A stretch of 6,757 nucleotides of DNA, from positions 1 to 6,757 of the forward strand of contig CANETO010000110.1 of NCBI GenBank assembly GCA_947440895.1, given 5' to 3'. Below are positions 1 to 5,504 of the stretch, in pieces; the stretch's first letter is position 1, and each line of letters starts with the position of its first letter. The notes under the pieces were generated by a model. The model was not told where the DNA came from, did no database searches, and was given only the letters and a program-made list of their open reading frames with translations. The translations under genes and the position numbers were made by a program. This stretch comes from Planctomycetaceae bacterium (GTDB lineage Bacteria > Planctomycetota > Planctomycetia > Pirellulales > UBA1268).

Positions 1-924
1 CTTCTTGCCATAGGCATTGAGCGTGCGCGTGAGCGCCGAGCGGAACCCGGAGACGTGCGTGCCGCCCTCGGTGGTCGTGATGTTGTTGACGTAGCTGTGG
101 ACATTCTCCGTGTATTCGGTCGTGTATTGCAGGGCAATGTCCCACGATACGCCCTCGGTTTCACCCCGGATCGAGATCACATCGGCATGCACCGGGTCGC
201 TGGAACGGTTCAGCCATTCGATGAATTCCACCACGCCCCGCTCGTAGTGGTATTCCTCCTTTTGGCCGCTGACGGCGTCGGTAAAGGTGATCCGCACGCC
301 CGAGTTCAAAAATGCCAACTCCTGCAGGCGGCGGGCAAGAATATCCCAGGAAAACTTCGTCTGCGGAAAAATCTGTGGATCGGGTTTGAAGGTGGTCTTC
401 GTGCCGGCGCGGGCGGTCGTGCCCATCTTCCGCACCGGTCCCGTGGGCTCGCCACGCTGGTATTCCTGCTGCCAGACGTGCCCGTCACGGGAGACCTCGA
501 CTTCGCACCATTCGGAAAGAAAGTTGACCACGGTGACGCCCACGCCGTGGAGACCGCCGGACGTCTGGTAGGCACCCTTCTCGAACTTCCCGCCGAACTT
601 GAGAACGGTCATCACGCCTTCGAGCGTGGACACTTCCCGGTCCATCTCCTCGGAGAGTTGCGGATGGGGGTCCGTCGGGATGCCTCGACCATCGTCCTCG
701 ACCGTCACACTGCCGTCGACGTTGACCGTCACGCTCACATGCTTGGCATGGCCCGCCATGCATTCGTCGATCGAATTGTCGACCACTTCGTAGACGAGAT
801 GATGAAGACCGCGGGACGTGTTGTCGCCGATATACATTCCGAAACGTTCACGGACGTGCTCCCGGTCGGAGAGGTGCTTCAAGTCGGCAGAGGTGTAGTC
901 AGCCTGTTGTGATTCATCGGCCAT
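1..924 (-). CDS. gyrB: DNA gyrase subunit B, N-terminal part (cut by window edge)
   Basis: GyrB is the ATPase subunit of DNA gyrase; with GyrA it introduces negative supercoils in the cytoplasm. The minus-strand frame is open for 308 codons from ATG at 924 to base 1, so roughly the last 500 residues of a normal ~800-residue protein lie outside the window. The GHKL ATPase fold is clear. It has EVVDNSIDE (residues 46-54, with the catalytic Glu and Mg-binding Asn), EDDGRGIP (76-83), the glycine-rich ATP lid SGGLHGVGV (122-130), and GT at 174-175 before a TTF strand. The transducer domain begins around residue 220 and includes NNITTTEGGTH (280-290) and TRTLNAY (299-305). A GGGAG ribosome-binding site sits nine bases upstream of the ATG. 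It is the third gene of the dnaN-dciA-gyrB row, 136 bp after dciA. Identification is secure; ParE is the only alternative, and the context favours GyrB. Confidence 0.97.
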   Translation of the reverse strand, partial: MADESQQADYTSADLKHLSDREHVRERFGMYIGDNTSRGLHHLVYEVVDNSIDECMAGHAKHVSVTVNVDGSVTVEDDGRGIPTDPHPQLSEEMDREVSTLEGVMTVLKFGGKFEKGAYQTSGGLHGVGVTVVNFLSEWCEVEVSRDGHVWQQEYQRGEPTGPVRKMGTTARAGTKTTFKPDPQIFPQTKFSWDILARRLQELAFLNSGVRITFTDAVSGQKEEYHYERGVVEFIEWLNRSSDPVHADVISIRGETEGVSWDIALQYTTEYTENVHSYVNNITTTEGGTHVSGFRSALTRTLNAYGKK

Positions 925-975
925 TGCGGAAATCTCCCAAAAAAACCGGAAACAATTCGGACACTCGCATTTCAA

Positions 976-1065
976 AAACCTGCACTCTAGAAACCTGCAC
1001 CCTAGAAACCTGCACCCTAGAAACCTGCACCCTAGAAACCTGCACTCAGGACACCTGCGTTCAGT
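976..1065. repeat. 15-bp tandem repeat, about six copies
   Basis: Six head-to-tail 15-bp units fill the dciA-gyrB gap. Unit 1 (976-990) is AAACCTGCACTCTAG. Units 2-4 (991-1035) are identical, AAACCTGCACCCTAG. Unit 5 (1036-1050) ends CTCAGG. Unit 6 (1051-1065) is degenerate, ACACCTGCGTTCAGT, and covers the dciA stop codon. The three exact central copies suggest recent slippage or selection for identity. On the transcribed strand each unit reads CTAGGGTGCAGGTTT. The units do not extend the dciA reading frame, which stops first. The array ends about 50 bp before the gyrB start, so it lies in the mRNA leader or promoter zone of gyrB. Function is unknown. Confidence 0.95.
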
Positions 1066-1465
1066 CGGCCTCACGCCGGCCCGCATCGATCATGACCCGG
1101 CAGCGGATGTCGGTGATTCCCTCGGCGGGAACCAGTTCACCCAGCTGCGTGAGCACCTCCCGCTTGTGAAATCCCATCTCCTGCACCAGCGCCGAGTGGC
1201 TCACGAACACATCGAGGACTCCACGCCGGACAAGTCCGGCCTGCGAACTACCCCGCAGGCTTGCCGGTGCCACCGCCTGCCAGGCAGCCGCCAGTCCATC
1301 CACGCCGTGCTCTTGGTCGTAGCCCGTCCGCGCCAGGAGCCGGGACATGACACTGCCAATCGGGCGCGGTCCGTCAGCAGGAGGTTTCTGGCGGGGAAGC
1401 ATGGCAGCGGACATTTCTCTCAATTCGGGGACGTACCACGCGGGAACTATCGACGGTCGGGTCAA
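1061..1465 (-). CDS. dciA: DciA-like protein (DUF721), putative replicative helicase loader
   Basis: A small 134-residue protein of the DUF721/DciA family. DciA proteins interact with the replicative helicase DnaB and help load it where DnaC/DnaI loaders are absent. The DUF721 pattern is visible: PIGSVMSRLLARTG (35-48), the conserved tryptophan in AAAWQAVAP (59-67), then a strand/helix run VLDVFVSHSALVQEMGFHKREVL (split here at 83-95 and 96-105) and a final ITDIRCRV strand (117-124). The first ~30 residues are proline-rich and probably flexible. The ATG at 1465 overlaps the dnaN stop as ATGA, which suggests translational coupling. An internal ATG at 1414 (residue 18) has a purine-rich GAGAGAA run close upstream and is a possible alternative start. 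The gene sits where recF or dciA commonly lie in dnaN-gyrB clusters. The family call rests on pattern similarity, not a profile search. Confidence 0.85.
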   Translation of the reverse strand: MTRPSIVPAWYVPELREMSAAMLPRQKPPADGPRPIGSVMSRLLARTGYDQEHGVDGLAAAWQAVAPASLRGSSQAGLVRRGVLDVFVSHSALVQEMGFHKREVLTQLGELVPAEGITDIRCRVMIDAGRREAD

Positions 1466-2586
1466 TCAGCCGCCAACGGCATGATCACGTAGCCATAGCC
1501 GTCATCGGTGCGGCAGACACACGCGCTCTGGGCATCGGTGAGTTCCAGCGTGACGGTCACCGAGCCGTCGAGCACACGCAGAAATTCACTCAAAAACCGT
1601 GGATCCAGCTTGATTTTTACGGCGGGACCGGCGTGTTCGATCGGCAATTCGATACGGCTTTCACCGCTTTCCGCCGACCGGCCCGAGAGCACCAGTTGCC
1701 CAGGTTCAAATGAAAAATCGACGCCCTTCGACTGCTCGCTGGTCACGATCGCGGCCTGCCGCACGGCGGCCAGCAGCGGTCCCGCCACGATCTTCACCTG
1801 CGCCGCATCCGGACGATCGGGAAACACGTCCCGCCACCGGGGAAACCTCCCATCGACGAGCCTCGCTGAAATGGTCGTCGGTCCCGTCTTGACGAGAATT
1901 TCACTGGGCCGCACCGCCACCTGCACCGGCATGCTGGCATCGCCCAGACACCGCTCGATGAGCTGCATCGCGCGGGCCGGCACGATCGGCTGCGCATCGG
2001 CTGGACTCCCATCCTTGGCCGTGGCTGGCCCCTCCATCTTGGCGAGCCTGCGGCCATCGGTGCCCACGGCGATCACGGTGGCCGGAGAGGACTGTGTGCT
2101 CAGCTCGAGCAGCACTCCACCCAAGGCGTAGCGACTCGATTCGTTGTCGGTAGAAAACACCGTGCGGCGAACCAATTCACGCACCAGCGGCTGCGAGAGT
2201 TCGAAACAGGCCTCGATCGGAAAAGTGGCCACTGAGGGAAATTCCAACGGATCCTCGGCCGGCAGTCGGAACTCGCTCCGCGGAGCCTTGACCACGGCGG
2301 CCGTGCCATCGGAATGAATGTCAAAGACCGTCCCCGGCTGACTCTCTCGGACGATCGCCATCAGGCGGCCACTCGGCAACAGCACGGCACCGGCCGCCCC
2401 TGGCTCGACACCCTCTAAATCAATGCGGATCCCAACCTCGAGGTCGGTGGCCGAGAGCACGACAGCGGCACCCTGGACTTCGAGTTTGACGTTCGTGAGC
2501 ACGGGCTTGGGAGAGCGGGCAGGCACCACCGCCGACGCACTCTGGAGCGCGGCGAGGAGCGGCTCGCGGGTCAGACGCACTTTCAT
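1462..2586 (-). CDS. dnaN: DNA polymerase III beta subunit (sliding clamp)
   Basis: DnaN forms a dimeric ring around DNA that tethers DNA polymerase III and docks many replication and repair proteins. The 374-residue length is normal for the family. Three repeated clamp domains can be followed, roughly residues 1-118, 125-250 and 262-374. Family landmarks are LSATDLEVGI (44-53), AVGTDGRRLAKM (173-184), SARLVDGRFPRW (240-251) and the C-terminal YVIMPL (366-371), equivalent to the conserved VMP(M/L) end that lines the partner-binding pocket. The ATG at 2586 starts with the typical MKVRLTREPLLAAL helix. A GGAAAGGA purine tract lies 13 bases upstream, slightly far for a ribosome-binding site. The gene is transcribed away from the dnaA-like gene across the intergenic region and is translationally coupled to dciA. 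Confidence 0.98.
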   Translation of the reverse strand: MKVRLTREPLLAALQSASAVVPARSPKPVLTNVKLEVQGAAVVLSATDLEVGIRIDLEGVEPGAAGAVLLPSGRLMAIVRESQPGTVFDIHSDGTAAVVKAPRSEFRLPAEDPLEFPSVATFPIEACFELSQPLVRELVRRTVFSTDNESSRYALGGVLLELSTQSSPATVIAVGTDGRRLAKMEGPATAKDGSPADAQPIVPARAMQLIERCLGDASMPVQVAVRPSEILVKTGPTTISARLVDGRFPRWRDVFPDRPDAAQVKIVAGPLLAAVRQAAIVTSEQSKGVDFSFEPGQLVLSGRSAESGESRIELPIEHAGPAVKIKLDPRFLSEFLRVLDGSVTVTLELTDAQSACVCRTDDGYGYVIMPLAAD

Positions 2587-2715
2587 CGAAAAACGGCTGT
2601 CCTTTCCGTGGGCGGAGCCGGCCCGGTGATGGCTCGGCTTTGAAGACCGCCAGTGTACCCGACGCAGGGCTGGCTGGCATGCCCCTGCACCACCGGTTCT
2701 TCCGTGCCCTGGGCA

Positions 2716-2784
2716 TTTCTTCTCTTTGTTCTTTTTGTGTAGGAATGAATGAGTAAGGAAGAAGGAACTAGGAGTAAGAGGAGA
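2716..2784. other. AT-rich pyrimidine-to-purine switch, candidate DNA-unwinding element
   Basis: This is the most AT-rich part of the intergenic region. Bases 2716-2737 are almost all T and C, while 2741-2784 are almost all A and G on the same strand. Within the purine part, 2766-2783 reads as six triplets with a central A (AAC TAG GAG TAA GAG GAG), loosely like the DnaA-trio elements described in Bacillus subtilis oriC, whose consensus is a repeated triplet with a central A. Three of the six triplets start with G instead of T or A, so the match is partial. The role in strand opening is a suggestion only. Confidence 0.35.
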
Positions 2785-2824
2785 TCAGACAGTTCCCCGA
2801 CCATCCTCCAGGAACCTCCCGATA

Positions 2825-2865
2825 ACCGCTGCCAGAATGGGTCTTTTCCCGTAGAAAACAGCGGT
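2825..2865. repeat. Imperfect hairpin 1 (ACCGCTG...CAGCGGT)
   Basis: Outer arms ACCGCTG (2825-2831) and CAGCGGT (2859-2865) are perfect complements. Inner arms TTTTC (2844-2848) and GAAAA (2854-2858) pair around a CCGTA loop. The right arms are contiguous, so the structure is a 12-bp stem whose left side is interrupted by a 12-base bulge (2832-2843). It is not followed by a T-run, so it is not a simple intrinsic terminator on the plus strand. Confidence 0.6.
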
Positions 2866-2881
2866 CATGAGTAGAGTGCTG

Positions 2882-2930
2882 ACCGCCATTCAGATGGGGA
2901 CAACCTGACGGTTGGTTGTTGATGGGCGGT
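2882..2930. repeat. Imperfect hairpin 2 (ACCGCC...GGCGGT)
   Basis: Outer arms ACCGCC (2882-2887) and GGCGGT (2925-2930) are complementary, with AT/AT continuing the stem after a single-base bulge. Inside, CAACC (2901-2905) can pair with GGTTG (2910-2914) around a TGAC loop, or ACAACC with GGTTGT (2914-2919). It lies 16 bases after hairpin 1 and shares its ACCGC/GCGGT termini. Confidence 0.5.
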
Positions 2931-3039
2931 GGAGTGAGGGGTGGTTTGGTACTGGATCGGTGCGATCTGGCTGCTGTCAGGTCGTGGTTTGGCTGCCGAT
3001 CTACTGCCCGTACGGTGCTGGTGGCATGTCTCTGGAATT

Positions 3040-3056
3040 GTCGGTCGCGGACCGGC
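3040..3056. repeat. Compact GC hairpin in dnaA leader region
   Basis: GTCGGTC (3040-3046) pairs with GACCGGC (3050-3056) around a three-base GCG loop; one of the seven pairs is T-G. A short TTTT run follows four bases later (3061-3064), so it vaguely resembles a weak intrinsic terminator or attenuator on the plus strand, but the T-run is too short and displaced to call one. It lies about 175 bases upstream of the dnaA start. Confidence 0.45.
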
Positions 3057-3062
3057 AGGGTT

Positions 3063-3106
3063 TTCACCACAGAACCAACATCGTGCCAACAGAGATCTGT
3101 GGCAGA
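3063..3106. promoter_or_regulatory. Degenerate DnaA-box-like pair with an internal dyad
   Basis: TTCACCACA at 3063-3071 (plus) matches the TTATCCACA consensus at 7 of 9 positions. TCTGCCACA on the minus strand (3106-3098) matches at 6 of 9. Both keep the CCACA core and they face each other. Between and overlapping them is an imperfect 21-bp dyad, TGCCA-A-CAGA (3084-3093), GA, TCTGTGGCA (3096-3104). Matches of this quality also occur by chance elsewhere in the window, so only the clustering and symmetry make this worth marking. Confidence 0.3.
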
Positions 3107-3229
3107 GATGTGAGATTCCGCGAGACTGATTGCGAGTTTTGAGTGGCACCCTTTTTTGCCTAGGCCCCGCGGAGTAGTCTGCCGAGAGCGGCCAGTCATC
3201 GGTCGCGTAGTCTTTGTCCGTGAGTCGGC

Positions 3230-4138
3230 ATGGAGGCCGCGTTCCCCACCGGGACGTTGCCTGTGTCATCGGTCGCCACCCACGAATCTCCTCGCGTTCC
3301 CGCCCCGAGCTATCTGCCGGGAGGGCACCGATTGGTGCACCACGCTCTGGCGGCAGTGGCCGCCGGGCTCGGGACAGTCGGGGGCGTTGGCTACAGCCCG
3401 GTGGTTCTCGTGGGGCCAGCGGGGTCGGGCAAATCCCGAGTGCTGGCAGAATGGTTTGTGCAGCACACCCGTGCCGCCGAGGACCAACGGATACCGCCGG
3501 CCGCGATCATGTGGGATGGCCGTTCGCTTGGTCGTGATCTCACCGCCGCCCTGGCTCAGACGACGATCGACAGACTGCACAACCGGTTCGTGTCATCACG
3601 ACTGATCATCATCGACGGTGTCGAACAGATCGCCGCCTGGGATGCCCAGCGGGTCCTCGCCCACCTCTTCGACGCGGCAACGGCCGCCGGCACGACGTTC
3701 GTCGCAACCTTAAGAATCCACCCGGTCGCCTGCACGAGTCTGGAACCGTCGCTTGCTTCTCGGCTCTCGGGAGGACTGGTAGTGGGGATGCCGCCAGTCG
3801 GTACGACTCGGTGCCAGTTTGAATCCGGTTCGGAAGGCAGTCGACGGCATATCACCGTCCGTCGCGTGATGAACGCCACCGCTCGGCAGCACGGGCTGAC
3901 GCCAGCTGATCTGGTCGGCCCGTCCCGCAGCCGACAGGTTTCGCATGCCCGCAGCCTGGCGATGTATCTGGCGAGACGGCTGACGGCACAGAGCCTGCAG
4001 TCCATCGGTTCTGCCTTCGGTGGCCGTGACCATACGACGGTGTTGCACGGCATCCGCGTCACCGAACAACGGCGGTCTCTGGATGCCGGTCTGGCTGCCG
4101 AGATCGATCAGTTGGTCGCGACACTCGTGTCCCGGTGA
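3230..4138 (+). CDS. dnaA: Compact DnaA-like replication initiator lacking the AAA+ lid
   Basis: DnaA proteins bind oriC boxes and open the duplex using an AAA+ ATPase. This 302-residue protein has a P-loop GPAGSGKS (62-69), a Walker B-like LIIID (125-129), a box VII SRL with the arginine-finger position at R179, and a convincing C-terminal DnaA DNA-binding domain (about 207-302). That domain carries SRSRQVSHARSLAMYLARRL (232-251) and the signature AFGGRDHTTVLHG (262-274). Missing or altered: no domain I/II, an Asp-Asp Walker B changed to Asp-Gly, a sensor I TSD replaced by TLR, and only ~17 residues (190-206) where other DnaAs have a ~90-residue lid with sensor II. An in-frame TGA at 3221 fixes the start at or after the ATG at 3230; only a weak GTGAG precedes it. 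The usual length is about 450. It could be the real chromosomal initiator, a decaying copy, or a regulator. The family call is firm; its activity is uncertain. Confidence 0.85.
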   Translation: MEAAFPTGTLPVSSVATHESPRVPAPSYLPGGHRLVHHALAAVAAGLGTVGGVGYSPVVLVGPAGSGKSRVLAEWFVQHTRAAEDQRIPPAAIMWDGRSLGRDLTAALAQTTIDRLHNRFVSSRLIIIDGVEQIAAWDAQRVLAHLFDAATAAGTTFVATLRIHPVACTSLEPSLASRLSGGLVVGMPPVGTTRCQFESGSEGSRRHITVRRVMNATARQHGLTPADLVGPSRSRQVSHARSLAMYLARRLTAQSLQSIGSAFGGRDHTTVLHGIRVTEQRRSLDAGLAAEIDQLVATLVSR

Positions 4139-4159
4139 GGGGTGGCCCTCAAGTTCAAT

Positions 4160-5347
4160 ATGGCCGCTCCCGTTCCCGTCTATCTCGATCATGCTGCTGC
4201 CACGCCGCTCGACCCAGAGGTGGCGGCAGCGATCGCAGAGGCCCAGGCGGTGGCCCATGCCAACCCGTCGAGCCAGCATGCCTTGGGCCGGGCCGCCCGC
4301 AGCCTGCTGGAGGATGCCCGCGACCGGATCATGGCGGTGCTCGGCGGCCGCGGTTCTGGTGTCGATCGCGATCGGCTGGTGTTGACGTCTGGTGCCAGCG
4401 AGGCCAATCAGTTGGCGATTCTGGGTATGGCTGCCGGAGCGGGACGCACTGGTGAGGTCTGGTTCTCGCGCCGCGATCATCCGAGCAGCGTGAGCGCCGC
4501 TCTGGCGGCCGGCCGTCAGGGGTGGCGGCTTCGCGAACTCGGTCTGGACGAAGCCAGCGGCACTGCCGCGGCCGCCATGGTGGCCGCGGCTGGTGGCGCG
4601 TCGCAGGCTGACGGGCCTCGCATCGCCGTGCTGACGCTCGGCTGCGGTCAGACCGGTTCACTGGAAGACATGGCATTGCTGGCCGGTCTGGTCAGCCACA
4701 GGAGAGGCCGTGGGGAAATTCTGCTCCATGTGGATGCCACCCAGGCCGCTGGTTTCCTGCCGCTCGAATTCCATGGAAGTCCTGCCGCCACGCTCGCCCT
4801 CGCACCACATAAATGGGGCGGTCCCCGTGGCATCGGTGGTCTCTTGATTCGCGGTGGCGTGGCCATCGAACCGCTGCAGGCCGGCACACAGGAGCAGGGT
4901 CTGCGAGGTGGGACCGAAGCGGTGCCGCTGGCGGTGGGATTTGCGCGGGCGGTCGAACTGGCGGCCGCCGATCGCGACCATACCGCCCGCCGCGTGGCCG
5001 CACTCCGGGACCGGCTCGAGGCACGACTGCTCGACGCCGCGCGACGCGCCGGCATCCCGGCGGTGGTGATCGCCGCCGCTTCCCTCCGCTGCCCCCACAT
5101 CTCCACGCTGGCGTTCCCCGGTCTCGACCGGCAGACGCTGGCGATGGCGGCCGATTTGGCGGGCGTCTGCCTGGCGACCGGCACGGCCTGCGCGAGCGGG
5201 TCGAGCGAGCCGTCGCCGGCGCTTTTGGCCATGGGTTTGCCGCCGGAGGTGGTCCGCGGTGCAGTCCGGCTGAGCGTCGGGCGGACGACGACGGATACCG
5301 ACATCGATCAGGCGGTCGAGCGGCTCACACCGCTATTGAGGCGTTGA
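4160..5347 (+). CDS. Cysteine desulfurase (NifS/IscS-like, class V aminotransferase fold)
   Basis: A PLP enzyme that removes sulfur from cysteine to form alanine and an enzyme persulfide, feeding Fe-S cluster or thio-modification pathways in the cytoplasm. Starting at ATG 4160 it has 395 residues, normal for NifS/IscS. Motifs (this numbering): YLDHAAATP (8-16), NPSSQH (35-40), TSGASEANQ (76-84), RDHPS (105-109, the His that stacks on PLP), HVDATQAAG (190-198), APHKWGGPRG with the PLP-binding Lys (K218), GLRGGTE (247-253) and ATGTACASGSSEPS with the catalytic Cys (C344). Oddly, the usual NNE(I/T)G segment reads CGQTG (162-166), losing the Asn that contacts PLP in NifS-type enzymes. A GTG at 4142 would add six residues; the ATG places the start close to YLDHAAATP, as in relatives. 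It lies 3-21 bases after dnaA, implying cotranscription. IscS, NifS and SufS-like roles cannot be separated here. Confidence 0.93.
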   Translation: MAAPVPVYLDHAAATPLDPEVAAAIAEAQAVAHANPSSQHALGRAARSLLEDARDRIMAVLGGRGSGVDRDRLVLTSGASEANQLAILGMAAGAGRTGEVWFSRRDHPSSVSAALAAGRQGWRLRELGLDEASGTAAAAMVAAAGGASQADGPRIAVLTLGCGQTGSLEDMALLAGLVSHRRGRGEILLHVDATQAAGFLPLEFHGSPAATLALAPHKWGGPRGIGGLLIRGGVAIEPLQAGTQEQGLRGGTEAVPLAVGFARAVELAAADRDHTARRVAALRDRLEARLLDAARRAGIPAVVIAAASLRCPHISTLAFPGLDRQTLAMAADLAGVCLATGTACASGSSEPSPALLAMGLPPEVVRGAVRLSVGRTTTDTDIDQAVERLTPLLRR

Positions 5348-5504
5348 AATTCAGGCACCGAAGCCATGGTGTCTGGGCGACCCCCCGTCAGTGTGCTCCC
5401 CGTACCGGCCGGGCGGGCCTATGGTTTCGTAGGCGTTTTCCGGCTGTGATTTACAACGTACACTTGCCAGTCTGGGCCGCCATCCACCCCGTGAGAATGA
5501 AGAG
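5348..5504. other. Intergenic gap between desulfurase and flavoprotein genes
   Basis: A 157-bp gap. It contains GC-rich short self-complementary stretches (for example CCGGCCGG near 5405) and a more AT-rich part near 5430-5465, but no hairpin followed by a T-run and no convincing -35/-10 pair. Whether the downstream gene has its own promoter cannot be told from the sequence. Confidence 0.5.

Larger units (their letters stand above)
2587..3229. other. Divergent dnaN/dnaA intergenic region, candidate replication origin (oriC)
   Basis: A 643-bp stretch between divergently transcribed dnaN and the dnaA-like gene with no convincing coding frame. Such spacers next to dnaA/dnaN commonly carry oriC and the promoters of both genes. 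Seen here: a T/C-rich then A/G-rich switch (2716-2784), two adjacent imperfect hairpins (2825-2865, 2882-2930), a plus-strand G-rich block (about 50 G against 21 C over 2881-3000), a tight hairpin (3040-3056) and degenerate CCACA elements with a dyad (3063-3106). A perfect TTATCCACA box was not found on either strand. No sigma70-type promoter was convincing for either gene. The origin call is inference from gene context and structure. Confidence 0.55.

Noticed and set aside
374..382. TGTGGATCG in gyrB (also TGTGGACAT at 96-104 and TGTGGATGC at 4729-4737) as DnaA boxes
   Set aside because: They are 6-7 of 9 matches scattered inside conserved coding sequence, as expected by chance in a window of this size.
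55..912. Long plus-strand open frame (285 codons) opposite gyrB
   Set aside because: It is the mirror of a GC-rich coding gene; the minus strand gives a full, motif-rich GyrB N-terminus.
976..1065. Tandem repeat as a CRISPR array
   Set aside because: Units are 15 bp and directly adjacent with no spacers, and no cas genes are present.
909..1169. Plus-strand frame encoding a TCTLE pentapeptide repeat
   Set aside because: The peptide repeat is only the 15-bp DNA array read in frame; the frame runs antisense over the well-supported dciA gene and has no ribosome-binding site or family features.
2664..2716. Short palindromes (GCAGGG/CCCTGC, ATGCCC/GGGCAT, TGCCCTGGGCA) before the T-rich run as an intrinsic terminator
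   Set aside because: The alternatives are mutually exclusive, stems are short or lack a workable loop, and a terminator between two divergent promoters would make little sense.
2768..3269. Open frames on both strands within the dnaN/dnaA spacer
   Set aside because: They are low-complexity, overlap one another in several frames, lack ribosome-binding sites and recognisable domains, and do not resemble the coding style of the neighbours.
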